Below, piece by piece: positions 1 through 8,209 of a DNA stretch of 62,019 nt. Under the pieces are notes generated by a model. The model searched no databases, was not told the DNA's origin, and was given only the letters and a program-made list of their open reading frames with translations. The translations under genes and the position numbers were made by a program. Within the stretch, counting starts at the first letter, position 1, and every line of letters begins with the position of its first letter. The stretch lies in contig CANLAQ010000011.1 of assembly GCA_947488235.1 (NCBI GenBank), forward strand, positions 1 through 62,019, in the 5' to 3' direction. This stretch comes from Flavobacteriales bacterium. Lineage in GTDB: Bacteria > Bacteroidota > Bacteroidia > Flavobacteriales_D > Crocinitomicaceae.

Positions 1-1
1 A

Positions 2-148
2 AATGAAAATCCATACATTATCGAAATTAGAAAAATAATGGCGCCTATTGCAGCTGTAAAAGTGCGATGGGTACTTTCTAAAATTAATCCCAAACGCATC
101 GTTGTTTCACCATGTTCCCTTAAAGAAGGTGTGCTCTTGTCTTTTTAA
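2..148 (+). CDS. C-terminal fragment, possibly Ppx/GppA-type phosphatase
   Basis: The frame is open from the window edge and ends at a TAA at 146-148, giving the last 48 residues of a protein whose start lies outside. The tail reads '...RIVVSPCSLKEGVLLSF', which resembles the conserved C-terminal 'S.gLREGll' strand of Ppx/GppA exopolyphosphatases. A complete, separate family member lies at 39143-40018, so this would be a second copy. The fragment is too short to exclude another family. Nothing else upstream is visible. Confidence 0.35.
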   Translation, partial: NENPYIIEIRKIMAPIAAVKVRWVLSKINPKRIVVSPCSLKEGVLLSF

Positions 149-236
149 GGGTCACTTTACTTGATTTCATAGGAGAATAAGATATTTGTCTCCTTTTTAA
201 TGTGTCGCAACGCAACATTTCCTTCAATAAATATTG

Positions 237-244
237 TATTTTTG
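237..244 (+). promoter_or_regulatory. -7 box TATTTTTG upstream of the MscS-type channel gene
   Basis: The octamer matches the Bacteroidota -7 consensus TAnnTTTG and ends 43 bp before the ATG at 288. A TTTC at about 218 is a weak -33 candidate at slightly short spacing. Confidence 0.4.
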
Positions 245-287
245 AACCTATTAATGCACTAAATATTTCTTTATTAATATCTGTAAA

Positions 288-1097
288 ATGAATAAAACAG
301 CTACTTTTTTTGGCTATGATTATTTAGACTTGTTGCACTTGATTTTTAAAATAGGAGCAAACTTGTTGTTTAGTGCCATCATTCTTGTTGTTGGCTTTTG
401 GCTTTCTAATGTTTTAGGGAAATTCACTTCTAAATTACTGCGAAGAAGTAAAACTGATGAAGGATTAATTACTTTTTTATCAAGTTTTGTAGTTCTTGCG
501 TCTAAGGTTTTGGTTATTGTAACCGCTATTACTCAACTTGGTGTTGCAATGACATCTTTTGTGACCATTCTTGGAGCTGCGGGTATTGCAATAGGTATGG
601 CGTTCTCTGGTACGCTTTCTAATTTTGCAGGTGGAATAATGATTCTTGTCCTGAAACCTTTTAAAGTTAAAGATACTATCCTAGCGCAAAATGTTCAAGG
701 AGTAGTTAACGAAATTCAAATATTTAATACTTATCTAACAACTTCTGATAATAAGGTGGTTATTCTTCCTAATGGTCCTTTAGCCAATGGAACGATAATT
801 AATTTCTCTAAAGCTGAAAAAAGAAAAATTGAAGTCATTATGCCCATTCGATATGGTGATAACTTAGATGGAATTATCGAGACTTTAAAGGAGTCTTTCC
901 TTTTGGATGAAAAAATTCTTAAAGATCCTCAACCGAGTATTCAATTAACGCAACTAGGAGAGGAAAAAGCAAGTTTATCGATTCAGGTTTGGGTCAAAAA
1001 CATCAATTTTATTGCGGTATCTAATTCCGTAAATGCGATAGTATATCGATTGGTATCTTCAGAAGGATTTTTAAATGTAAAGAATCAAAATGATTGA
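288..1097 (+). CDS. MscS-family small-conductance mechanosensitive channel
   Basis: This inner-membrane channel opens under membrane tension and lets solutes out during hypo-osmotic shock. The 269-residue protein has three hydrophobic segments (about 20-42, 62-84 and 88-125). The third carries the Gly/Ala-rich pore helix 'GAAGIAIGMAFSGTLSNFAG'. A soluble beta domain follows with 'VKDTI...GVVNEIQIFNTYL' and 'LPNGPLANGTIINFS', both standard for the family. The length is that of a minimal MscS without extra N-terminal helices. The stop overlaps the next start by 8 bp (1090-1097), so the thioesterase is probably translationally coupled. Family assignment is firm; the exact paralogue is not. Confidence 0.93.
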   Translation: MNKTATFFGYDYLDLLHLIFKIGANLLFSAIILVVGFWLSNVLGKFTSKLLRRSKTDEGLITFLSSFVVLASKVLVIVTAITQLGVAMTSFVTILGAAGIAIGMAFSGTLSNFAGGIMILVLKPFKVKDTILAQNVQGVVNEIQIFNTYLTTSDNKVVILPNGPLANGTIINFSKAEKRKIEVIMPIRYGDNLDGIIETLKESFLLDEKILKDPQPSIQLTQLGEEKASLSIQVWVKNINFIAVSNSVNAIVYRLVSSEGFLNVKNQND

Positions 1098-1509
1098 TTT
1101 AATTGAGCAATATATAGAAAGTAATCATTTCGGAGCTTTCGTAGGTATGGATTTTAAGATCTTAAATCCAGGTGAAACGCTTTATGAAATTGAAATAAAA
1201 AATCAACATCTTGCTACGCCAAATATGGCGCACGGTGGACTCATATCAGCTCTTTTAGATGCTTCTATGGGGGTTGGAGCTTTATCAATGGTTGCAGTGA
1301 ATAATCAAGTGGTATCTACTGTTGAAATGAAGGTGAATTTTTTAAGAGCCGTGCGCCTAGGTGACAAGCTTTCTGCTACTTCGATTGTTGTTAGAAAAGG
1401 AAAAAATACGATTGTAATGCAGTCTGAAGCTAGAAATCAAGACGATAAATTGGTGGCTGTTTCAAGTGGTACTTTTTTTATTCTTCCTGCCGCTATTTCT
1501 GGATTTTAA
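1090..1509 (+). CDS. PaaI-like hotdog-fold acyl-CoA thioesterase
   Basis: A 139-residue hotdog-fold protein of the PaaI/4HBT group, expected to hydrolyse an acyl- or aryl-CoA thioester in the cytoplasm. The central helix 'MAHGGLISALLDASMG' holds the HGG and the conserved Asp used by this family. 'VVSTVEMKVNFLRAV' is the typical strand at the dimer interface, followed by 'GDKLSATSIVVRKGKNT'. Length is normal for the family. It overlaps the upstream channel gene by 8 bp and lies 26 bp before the DUF1295 gene. Substrate cannot be read from sequence. Confidence 0.88.
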   Translation: MIDLIEQYIESNHFGAFVGMDFKILNPGETLYEIEIKNQHLATPNMAHGGLISALLDASMGVGALSMVAVNNQVVSTVEMKVNFLRAVRLGDKLSATSIVVRKGKNTIVMQSEARNQDDKLVAVSSGTFFILPAAISGF

Positions 1510-1535
1510 TTATATTCGCATTTAAATTTATTTGT

Positions 1536-2459
1536 ATGTTACTCACTATTTTACTTTTAATTTTTACGGTAATTATTGTCCCTTTTGTTAGTTTTAATTA
1601 CGGAACAGCGTTAACGGATCTTCAATCTATAGTGCTCTACGATCATATGGTATATGTTGTAGGTGCTGTCATTGCGTATTGTTTTATTGTAGGTGAAATT
1701 TCGAAAAATAATTCTCAAGTAGATAAATTGTGGAGTATTGTACCCATTTATTATGTTTGGCACATGACCGGTGTATGTCACTGGGAACCTAGAATGATCT
1801 TTATGTCAATTCTAGTGAGTATTTGGGGTATTAGATTGACCTATAACTTCGCGAGAAGAGGAGCCTATCAATGGAAATTTTGGGCAGGTGAAGAAGATTA
1901 TCGCTGGGAAGAATTACGCAAAAGACCAGGATTTAACAATCGCTTCGTTTGGATGCTGTTTAATCTTTTCTTTATCAGCGCTTACCAAAATATACTAATT
2001 TTCTTATTTACGATTCCAATTCTTACGGTTGTTGGTTCTGGAAAGCCTTTAAATTGGATCGATTATCTTTTAGGATTGATCTATATTATATGTGTCGTAG
2101 TTGAATTTGTTGCAGATCAACAGCAATATGATTTTCAAACAGAAAAGCACCGAAGAATAAATGCAGGTGAAGATTTAGGGGAATATGCACATGGTTTTAT
2201 TTCAACAGGTTTGTGGGGTAAGGTGCGTCATCCTAATTATGCCATGGAACAAACGATTTGGGTAGTCTTTTATCTCTTTAGCGTTCACGCAACAGGTGAA
2301 TGGGTTAATTGGTCGGTAGCAGGTTGTGCTTTATTGTTGATTCTGTTTAAAGGAAGTTCAGATTTTTCTGAAGAAATTTCAGCTAAGAAATATCCGGAAT
2401 ATAAAAACTATCAACAAAGGGTCCCAAGATTTATCCCCTTCACCAAAAGAGCTAAATAG
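1536..2459 (+). CDS. DUF1295 family integral membrane protein (steroid 5-alpha-reductase-like)
   Basis: A 307-residue polytopic membrane protein. It shows the DUF1295 pattern: 'QVDKLWSIVPIYYVW' in an early helix, 'GIRLTYNFARRGAY', and near the C-terminus 'GLWGKVRHPNYAMEQTIW', the cofactor-binding 'R.PNY..E' motif shared with steroid 5-alpha-reductases and isoprenylcysteine methyltransferases. Members are thought to be NAD(P)H-dependent reductases, but most are uncharacterised. The gene follows the thioesterase closely and converges with the MerR gene, overlapping it by 8 bp at 2452-2459. No terminator is visible between them. Confidence 0.85.
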   Translation: MLLTILLLIFTVIIVPFVSFNYGTALTDLQSIVLYDHMVYVVGAVIAYCFIVGEISKNNSQVDKLWSIVPIYYVWHMTGVCHWEPRMIFMSILVSIWGIRLTYNFARRGAYQWKFWAGEEDYRWEELRKRPGFNNRFVWMLFNLFFISAYQNILIFLFTIPILTVVGSGKPLNWIDYLLGLIYIICVVVEFVADQQQYDFQTEKHRRINAGEDLGEYAHGFISTGLWGKVRHPNYAMEQTIWVVFYLFSVHATGEWVNWSVAGCALLLILFKGSSDFSEEISAKKYPEYKNYQQRVPRFIPFTKRAK

Positions 2460-2808
2460 ATTTTAATCGAATTAACTTTTGCTTGATTTGCTCTAGTTGA
2501 GCAATGACTTCCTCTGTGTTTACAGACTCTTTTGTATCGGTAGCCCCATCAGTGGTTTTGATTTTTAATGCTTTCTTAGCGCCTTCAATCGTAAAGCCTT
2601 GAATCTTAACTAATTGATAAATATTGTTAATTTCTTGGATTTCTTTAACGGAATATAAGCGATTTCCTTTGTTGTTTTTCTTGACAACTATTAGTTTAAA
2701 TTCACGCTCCCAAAACCTTAGTAATGAAGGGTTTACATTCAATAGCTTAGCCAGCTCTCCAATGGAGTAGTAGAGTTTGCTGAGTTCATTGATCTTAATT
2801 AAAGTCAC
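2452..2808 (-). CDS. MerR-family transcriptional regulator
   Basis: A 118-residue DNA-binding protein. The N-terminal winged helix contains 'YSIGELAKLLNVNPSLLRFW' followed by 'NRLYSVKEIQEI', the standard MerR recognition helix and wing. A short C-terminal region (about 85-118) rich in Glu, Gln and Lys looks like a dimerisation coiled coil. There is no cysteine-containing effector loop, so it is not a metal sensor of the CueR/ZntR kind. Small stand-alone MerR proteins like this are common in Bacteroidota. It diverges from the NlpC/P60 gene, so the 54-bp gap at 2809-2862 should hold both promoters. Confidence 0.9.
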   Translation of the reverse strand: MTLIKINELSKLYYSIGELAKLLNVNPSLLRFWEREFKLIVVKKNNKGNRLYSVKEIQEINNIYQLVKIQGFTIEGAKKALKIKTTDGATDTKESVNTEEVIAQLEQIKQKLIRLKSI

Positions 2809-2840
2809 GCTTTTATAGGAATTATTCCCGAAAATAGTTA

Positions 2841-2848
2841 TAATTTTG
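2841..2848 (+). promoter_or_regulatory. -7 box TAATTTTG for the NlpC/P60 gene
   Basis: The octamer fits TAnnTTTG and lies 14 bp before the ATG at 2863, so the 5' leader would be very short. On the opposite strand CGAAAATA at 2829-2836 (TATTTTCG) is a one-mismatch -7 box for the divergent MerR gene. Confidence 0.45.
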
Positions 2849-2862
2849 CAACTGAAAATGTT

Positions 2863-3399
2863 ATGAGAGAATTAAAAACGATATTTTTTGTAATTATACT
2901 TTTTTATTCAAGCGCACAAGTTTGGAGCCAAAACGCCAACAGCGCTCAAAAAAAGTCTTCCGATTCTTTACCTGCTTTTAACAATAAAAACAGCGCTAAA
3001 GTAGATGCTATTATTTCTTATGCTAAAACCTTTATGGGTACTCCTTACCAATGGGGTGGTACTACTCCTTCTGGTTTTGATTGTTCTGGTTTTATAAATT
3101 ATATTTTTGGAAATTTTGGTTTTCAACTGACGCGTACCAGTTATAATCTTGCTGAATTAGGAGAAACCATTAAGTTAGATGATCTTCAGCCTGGAGATTT
3201 GATGTTTTTCCGAGGCAGTGCAAACGGAGGAGGAGTGGCACATGTCGCAATGGTAATTGAGGTTTCTCCAGATGCCATTCGTTTTATTCATTCTTCAACT
3301 TCTCGAGGTGTAACGGTGGATAATTTCAAGACGAGTAAGTATTATATTTCTCGCTATGTCAAAGCAAAACGCCTAGATTACGGAGCAGCAAAACACTAG
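2863..3399 (+). CDS. Secreted NlpC/P60-family peptidoglycan endopeptidase
   Basis: The protein should cleave peptide stems of peptidoglycan in the periplasm. A signal peptide (about residues 1-22, ending 'VWS-Q') is followed by a short linker and an NlpC/P60 domain from about residue 46. The catalytic cysteine is Cys74 in 'FDCSGF'. His127 in 'VAHVAMV' and His143 in 'FIHSS' complete the usual Cys-His-His set. 'GTPYQWGGTTPSGFDCSGF' and 'LQPGDLMFF' are the standard motifs. At 178 residues it is a minimal enzyme with no SH3 or LysM domains, probably a spr-type hydrolase. Confidence 0.93.
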   Translation: MRELKTIFFVIILFYSSAQVWSQNANSAQKKSSDSLPAFNNKNSAKVDAIISYAKTFMGTPYQWGGTTPSGFDCSGFINYIFGNFGFQLTRTSYNLAELGETIKLDDLQPGDLMFFRGSANGGGVAHVAMVIEVSPDAIRFIHSSTSRGVTVDNFKTSKYYISRYVKAKRLDYGAAKH

Positions 3400-3418
3400 A
3401 ATCTAAACTTTTCTAGCG

Positions 3419-3426
3419 TATCTTTG
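3419..3426 (+). promoter_or_regulatory. -7 box TATCTTTG close to the yhhQ start
   Basis: A perfect TAnnTTTG octamer ending 10 bp before the ATG at 3437. If used, transcription would begin within a few bases of the start codon, giving an almost leaderless mRNA. Confidence 0.5.
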
Positions 3427-3436
3427 TTTTTGTATT

Positions 3437-4147
3437 ATGGATTTCTCTACAATCTTAGGAAAAAAACAGTGGCTCTTTGTTGTTCTAGCAGGTCTGTTTA
3501 TTACCAATGCTGTTACAGCTGAATTAATAAGTAATAAACTTATTGAAATCCCTTTAAATTTTTCTTTCTTTGGTCATAAAGTTGGACCTTTCATTACCAT
3601 TGTTGGAATTTTACCTTGGCCCATTGTGTTTTTACTAACGGACCTAATCAATGAATTTTATGGACCAAAAGTCGTTCGTAGACTTTCTTGGATTACAGCC
3701 GGTTTGATTTTATATTGTTTTATTTTAGTAGGCGTTTCCTTGGCTATTCCAGCTGTTGAACTTCCAAATTCTGGTTTGGCAAGTGATCAAGCCTATCGAT
3801 CTGTTTTTGGTCAAGCTCAAATGATTATTATTGGAAGCATCACTGCCTTTTTAGTTTCTCAATTGTTAGATGCCACAGTCTTTACTTTTATAAAAAATAA
3901 AACGGGAGATCGATTCGTTTGGTTGAGAAGTACTGGCAGCACTTTGGTTTCTCAGTTAATTGATTCTTATATTGTCCTGTATATTGGTTTTGTCTTACCA
4001 GGCAAAATGTCTTTTAGTGATTACATGAACATCGCTCCAACCAATTATATATTGAAAATAGTGATCGCTTTCGCATTGATTCCTTTAATTTACTTAGGAC
4101 ATTGGGTTCTTAAGAAATATGTTTTCACCTCTTCTAAAGTTTCTTAA
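3437..4147 (+). CDS. yhhQ: YhhQ/VUT-family queuosine-precursor transporter
   Basis: A 236-residue inner-membrane protein with about six hydrophobic helices. Family landmarks are 'NAVTAELISNKLIEI' in the first helix, 'ILPWPIVFLLTDLINEFYG', a highly conserved YhhQ signature, and 'GSTLVSQLIDSYIVLYIGF' later. Members import 7-deazaguanine precursors for the tRNA modification queuosine. No queuosine riboswitch is apparent upstream. The downstream msrB starts 1 bp after the stop, so the genes are probably co-transcribed without an obvious functional link. Substrate specificity is inferred from family only. Confidence 0.88.
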   Translation: MDFSTILGKKQWLFVVLAGLFITNAVTAELISNKLIEIPLNFSFFGHKVGPFITIVGILPWPIVFLLTDLINEFYGPKVVRRLSWITAGLILYCFILVGVSLAIPAVELPNSGLASDQAYRSVFGQAQMIIIGSITAFLVSQLLDATVFTFIKNKTGDRFVWLRSTGSTLVSQLIDSYIVLYIGFVLPGKMSFSDYMNIAPTNYILKIVIAFALIPLIYLGHWVLKKYVFTSSKVS

Positions 4148-4148
4148 C

Positions 4149-4631
4149 ATGAAAGTCTATTATTGTTTAATGCTGCTCATTCTTACGCAATGTACCTTAG
4201 CGCAATCAGATGCTAAATCAAAACAAATAGAGGAACCTAAATTAGTTCCTTTTGCCAAGAAAATGCTTCCTGAAAATGTTTGTTATATCGTAAGGGATGG
4301 TGGAACAGAAGAACCTTTTTCTGGTAAATATGTGAATAATCATGAGAAAGGAACTTATCTCTGCGTGGCCTGTGATCACGAGTTATTCTCCAGTAATACA
4401 AAATATGATTCGGGTTCCGGTTGGCCAAGTTTTTATGATGTTCTCAATTCAAAGAATGTAAAACAATTACACGATACTTCCCTAGGAATGGATCGCATTG
4501 AAATTCGTTGTAGTTTTTGTGATGCACATCTCGGACATTTATTCAATGATGGGCCCAATCCAACAGGATTAAGGTATTGTGTGAATTCTGCCTCTCTTAG
4601 TTTTATTCCTAATTCTTCCAATAATGATTAA
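4149..4631 (+). CDS. msrB: Exported peptide-methionine (R)-S-oxide reductase MsrB
   Basis: The enzyme reduces the R epimer of methionine sulfoxide in oxidised proteins. I place the start at the ATG at 4149 rather than an in-frame ATG at 4119 inside yhhQ, because 4149 gives a clean export signal ('MKVYYCLMLLILTQCTLAQ'). This could be a lipoprotein signal with Cys15, although Gln at -1 is unusual. The MsrB domain follows: Zn-binding Cys72/Cys75 (CVAC) and Cys121/Cys124 (CSFC), 'GSGWPSF', 'HLGHLF', and catalytic Cys144 in 'RYCVNS'. The last 8 bp overlap msrA. The signal implies repair of envelope proteins. Confidence 0.94.
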   Translation: MKVYYCLMLLILTQCTLAQSDAKSKQIEEPKLVPFAKKMLPENVCYIVRDGGTEEPFSGKYVNNHEKGTYLCVACDHELFSSNTKYDSGSGWPSFYDVLNSKNVKQLHDTSLGMDRIEIRCSFCDAHLGHLFNDGPNPTGLRYCVNSASLSFIPNSSNND

Positions 4632-5154
4632 AGAAATAACCCTTGGTGCTGGATGTTTTTGGTGTCTAGACTCTTGTTTTAAGAATTTAAAAGGTGTTTT
4701 ACAAACCTTTCCCGGATATGCTGGAGGAAGTGTCTTAAATCCTTCTTATGAAGCTGTTTGTAATGGAACAACCGGTCACGCTGAAGTAGTTCGCGTAATT
4801 TATGATGAAACCATCATTTCTTTTGATGAAATCATGAATTTGTTTTGGTGGATTCATGATCCAACGCAATTAAACCGTCAAGGAAATGATATCGGTACTC
4901 AATACCGTTCGGTGATTTTTTATCATGATCTAGAGCAAAAAAATAGGGCGGAGGAACTTAAAAGTTCTTTAGAAAATTTAAAGGTTTATCCTAAGCCAAT
5001 TGTAACGCAAATTGTTCCTATCGAAAATTATTTTGAAGCAGAAGCTTATCACCATGATTATTTCAGTAAAAACCCACAAAATCAATATTGTCAATTCGTG
5101 GTCAAGCCAAAAATAGATAAGTTTAAAAGCGTTTTTGAAGCAAAGATTAAATGA
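4624..5154 (+). CDS. msrA: Peptide-methionine (S)-S-oxide reductase MsrA
   Basis: This enzyme reduces the S epimer of methionine sulfoxide and complements MsrB. The 176-residue protein has catalytic Cys11 in 'GAGCFWC', then 'GYAGG', 'GTTGHAEVVRVIYD' and 'HDPTQLNRQGNDIGTQYRS', all diagnostic. There is no signal peptide: the catalytic motif begins at residue 8. So unlike its coupled partner MsrB it should be cytoplasmic. The start overlaps msrB by 8 bp, which indicates translational coupling. The gene ends directly against the convergent T9SS cargo gene with no space for a terminator. Confidence 0.96.
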   Translation: MIKEITLGAGCFWCLDSCFKNLKGVLQTFPGYAGGSVLNPSYEAVCNGTTGHAEVVRVIYDETIISFDEIMNLFWWIHDPTQLNRQGNDIGTQYRSVIFYHDLEQKNRAEELKSSLENLKVYPKPIVTQIVPIENYFEAEAYHHDYFSKNPQNQYCQFVVKPKIDKFKSVFEAKIK

Positions 5155-7746
5155 TTATCTAATCACGGTAACATGACCTAAGACTTGAGTTTTCTCGTCG
5201 TTGTTCAGAGTCTTCAAGTTCATTTTCCAAGTGTACACGCCATCTGGACATTTTCTTCCATCATTGTAGGATCCATCCCAACCAAAGGAAACATTATGTG
5301 ATTCCCAAATAAGTTCCCCCCATCTATTAAAGATGAAGAAGTCATAATCATAAGGATCATAGCCTGAATAAAGAACTGGTTGGAAGGTTTGATTGAATTG
5401 ATCACCGTCAGGGGTAAAGGTATTAGGTACCCAATAGATAACTTCTCCAGCAATACAATCTTCCACAACGGTAACATGAACCGAATCTTGGTCGGTACAA
5501 CCTGCACTGTTGGTTCCAATTACTACATAATCATTTTCTCCTGCCGGAGGAAGGTAGGACATACCATTGAGGACTTGTTGATCCCAAGAGTAAGTAGATG
5601 CGCCTGTTGCTTGTAATATTATTGGATTTCCAAAACAAACAGTCTTGTCAGGACCAGCGTCAACAACTGGATCAGGAGAAATGGTTAAGTTAAATGTTGC
5701 TATTCCTGGGCAAATTTGAGCTGCAGTGGTATATGTTATTTGATAAGTTCCTGTTGAAGAATTACTTAAATCAACATTACCTGTGGTAGCATTAATGCTT
5801 AATCCTGGCCCACTGGTAACCGTTCCTCCTAAAGTTCCACTAATAGTTGCAATCGGATTTGGGTCTGTTAAACAATAAGTATTGTCTGGATAGGTGATGC
5901 CAGCCGGTTCGCCACCAACATAGTTTCCAGAAAAATTATAACTACAACCTGCTATGTCAGTTACACTAAATGAGAATGGACCGCTAGCACCAAGATTTCC
6001 AATGACAATATTACCGTTGTTAGGAGCAGTAGAAGTAACATATGTTGCGCCAGTAGGTAAAATACTTCCTGGTGTTCCAGTGAAATTTCCTCCATTTAAA
6101 GATGGTGAACTTCCTGTTAAGGTAACCGTCGCTGTTCCGTTAGCGCAATTGCTGGTGTAGGTTGATGTTATTTGTGGTAAGTACTGCACTGCAATAGGAT
6201 CCCCTAAATCAAAACAATCTATGGCAGGAAGGGTAACATAGCTATAGGTGCCAGTTTGAATGCTGTACATGGTTAATGGAACATAATAGACAACATTGTC
6301 GGTGAAAGTTCCGACTGGAAAAGAATTAATAAAGGATAAATCATTAAGGTCACTGATATCCTCAGTTGATGTTATCACAGAAACCAAACAAGGATCGTCA
6401 GGTATGGTTAATCCGGACGCGTTGGATTGAATTGGTGTTAAAGATATTGTCGGTGGACAAGAGTAGGCCAGCCAAACCACACCTGGATCATAAACAGGAG
6501 CTGTTGGATCGTAATTCGGTGACGCTGGGTTTGTAGCACCTATAATTTCGTCGGGAACTGTAAAGTTTTGATTGGAGGTAATGCTGAATTGATCGTTGTA
6601 ACAAATTTTATTTATTGCAGGCATCGGCAATAAGGTGGTGGTAAATGTCCCCATCATAGCACTGCAATTACACGCTGGAGGTGTAGGGTAGGTCAGTGTA
6701 GCTGTACAACTTGGATCAGCAGAAAATGCAGCAGAAATAACACAATTTGCTCCATTTGCGGTTCCTGTCAAACTGAAATTAGAGGAACTACCGAAAGGAG
6801 CATTAAATACTTGTGTGCCACCACATGAATTGGTTAAAGTAAGTGTGCCAGTGGAAGGAGGGAAGGTGTAATTAATGGTTCCGGTTATGGTGTAGGTGTT
6901 AGTTGCTGCATCACAATTGGTAATATTTCCCGTGAAATTCCCGAAATTACAAGGGTTTGTAGTGGTGCAAGCCGGTGGAGCTACATAATTTTGTGATGTA
7001 TTACAATTAGCATTTGCCGAAAAAGAGGCACTGACGGTACAGTTTGCTCCATTGGAAACAAGTCCCGTTAGGTTGTAATTGATACTTGTTGCAAATGGGG
7101 CGTTAAAAGTTTGAGAACCTCCGCAACTACTCGTAATGGTGAGCGTTCCTGTAGTTGGAGGATTGGTAATCCCTAGATTTCCAGTGACATTGTAGGTGTT
7201 TGTTGCTGGATTACAAGCACTTGGTATTGCTGTAAAACCTGTTACTCCACATACAAATGAACAATCTGCTGAACCTGTACCACCTGTTTGTGAAAAAGAA
7301 ATAGTTCCTGCCGCATTCGCGTAGTTGGTTAAAAGTAATATATAGAATTGACCAATAGTAGCGTTGGGTATAGTTGCTGTTTCGGATGCTGCTGTTGAAT
7401 AACTGCAATCTACAGCACTTCCTGCTGGAAATGTTCCTGTACCACAACCTGCTGCTAAAGAAGTATAGGGTCCCCACAAAGCAAAATCCACATCAATTCC
7501 AGTTCCAGAAGTATTAACTTGATTCATGGTGATCGTCATGGGACCATTTTGATCGATTTCCATAAAGTACCAAACTGGATTCGGTGAAGATCCTAAACAA
7601 TCAATGGCGCCTAAATCTTGTACATTGGTATTGTTAGGGAAGGAATAATTAGTGCCAGTACAAAATGGATCTGCTTGAACACATTGAGATAAGCCAATAT
7701 GTGCCGCCAGTAAAACACAAAATAAGAAGAGTAATTTTATTTTCAA
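5155..7746 (-). CDS. Secreted T9SS type B (CHU_C) cargo protein with a duplicated domain
   Basis: An 863-residue exported protein with a signal peptide (residues 1-20). An early beta-rich region (about 25-155) resembles pre-peptidase-like domains. Two tandem copies of a roughly 90-residue Cys-rich domain follow (about 171-260 and 270-359), each with 'NTY..TG', 'SCGG', 'FNAPF' and 'NGANC'. Then come Ig/PKD-like stretches. The C-terminal 95 residues are the gliding-motility-associated T9SS type B sorting domain: 'NTFTPDGDQFNQTF', 'FFIFNRWGELIWES', 'WDGSYNDGRKCPDGVYTWKM'. Binding function is unknown. It lies 6 bp after a small secreted gene and is probably co-transcribed with it. Confidence 0.9.
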   Translation of the reverse strand: MKIKLLFLFCVLLAAHIGLSQCVQADPFCTGTNYSFPNNTNVQDLGAIDCLGSSPNPVWYFMEIDQNGPMTITMNQVNTSGTGIDVDFALWGPYTSLAAGCGTGTFPAGSAVDCSYSTAASETATIPNATIGQFYILLLTNYANAAGTISFSQTGGTGSADCSFVCGVTGFTAIPSACNPATNTYNVTGNLGITNPPTTGTLTITSSCGGSQTFNAPFATSINYNLTGLVSNGANCTVSASFSANANCNTSQNYVAPPACTTTNPCNFGNFTGNITNCDAATNTYTITGTINYTFPPSTGTLTLTNSCGGTQVFNAPFGSSSNFSLTGTANGANCVISAAFSADPSCTATLTYPTPPACNCSAMMGTFTTTLLPMPAINKICYNDQFSITSNQNFTVPDEIIGATNPASPNYDPTAPVYDPGVVWLAYSCPPTISLTPIQSNASGLTIPDDPCLVSVITSTEDISDLNDLSFINSFPVGTFTDNVVYYVPLTMYSIQTGTYSYVTLPAIDCFDLGDPIAVQYLPQITSTYTSNCANGTATVTLTGSSPSLNGGNFTGTPGSILPTGATYVTSTAPNNGNIVIGNLGASGPFSFSVTDIAGCSYNFSGNYVGGEPAGITYPDNTYCLTDPNPIATISGTLGGTVTSGPGLSINATTGNVDLSNSSTGTYQITYTTAAQICPGIATFNLTISPDPVVDAGPDKTVCFGNPIILQATGASTYSWDQQVLNGMSYLPPAGENDYVVIGTNSAGCTDQDSVHVTVVEDCIAGEVIYWVPNTFTPDGDQFNQTFQPVLYSGYDPYDYDFFIFNRWGELIWESHNVSFGWDGSYNDGRKCPDGVYTWKMNLKTLNNDEKTQVLGHVTVIR

Positions 7747-7752
7747 ATCAGC

Positions 7753-8076
7753 TTATTTTTCAAATTTATGCCTTAATTCTTTCTTAATCAATTTTGGATG
7801 CGCCTTAGCCCATTCAATTGCAATTTTCTTGTTCTCAGCATAACTTAGTTGGTGGTCGTATAAAGGAAGTGAAGCAGGTATATGAGCATCTTTAAAGAAG
7901 GACTTCATTTTCTTATCGTCAAATATATACTTATCGAAATGATGGTAGGTGGTGTCTTTAGCAGTAATATAATCAACTTTTTTAATGTCTCTTCTTTGAT
8001 TAGTGGAGTTATTTTGTGCTGATGCACAAATAGTAATTCCACAAATAAATAATAACGAGATGTGAAGTTGTTTCAT
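7753..8076 (-). CDS. Small secreted protein of unknown function, partner of the T9SS cargo gene
   Basis: I do not recognise the family. The 107-residue product has a clear signal peptide ('MKQLHISLLFICGITICASA'), then a polar, Lys/His-rich mature part with no cysteines after the signal and a basic tail ('KLIKKELRHKFEK'). It is the first gene of a two-gene unit with the type B T9SS cargo gene 6 bp downstream, so it may be an accessory or chaperone-like partner; that is inference. A promoter with an inverted repeat inside its spacer lies immediately upstream. Confidence 0.7.
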   Translation of the reverse strand: MKQLHISLLFICGITICASAQNNSTNQRRDIKKVDYITAKDTTYHHFDKYIFDDKKMKSFFKDAHIPASLPLYDHQLSYAENKKIAIEWAKAHPKLIKKELRHKFEK

Positions 8077-8097
8077 ATTCTTTTTTTATAGTTACGC

Positions 8098-8129
8098 CAA
8101 AGATAAAGGTTAGTTGCCTAACTAACAAT
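8098..8129 (-). promoter_or_regulatory. Promoter for the 7753-8076 / 5155-7746 unit
   Basis: Read on the minus strand, a perfect -7 box TATCTTTG (8098-8105) is preceded at 20 bp by ATTG (8126-8129), a near match to the -33 TTTG. The -7 box lies 21 bp before the start codon. Confidence 0.55.
8109..8126. promoter_or_regulatory. Inverted repeat in promoter spacer, possible operator
   Basis: GTTAGTT-GCCT-AACTAAC is an exact 7-bp inverted repeat with a 4-base centre. It fills the spacer between the -33 and -7 elements of the minus-strand promoter and touches the -33 box. That is the expected place for a repressor site. It has no T-run, so it is unlikely to be a terminator. Confidence 0.4.
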
Positions 8130-8209
8130 AATTTAAAATTAAATAAAAACATAGATATTAACAAGGTATTTTTAATTTCGTATTTAATCTGTTATTTTTT
8201 GAAAATTTT

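Noticed and set aside
4119..4148. An upstream ATG for MsrB at 4119.
   Set aside because: It lies inside yhhQ and would bury the export signal that begins at 4149.
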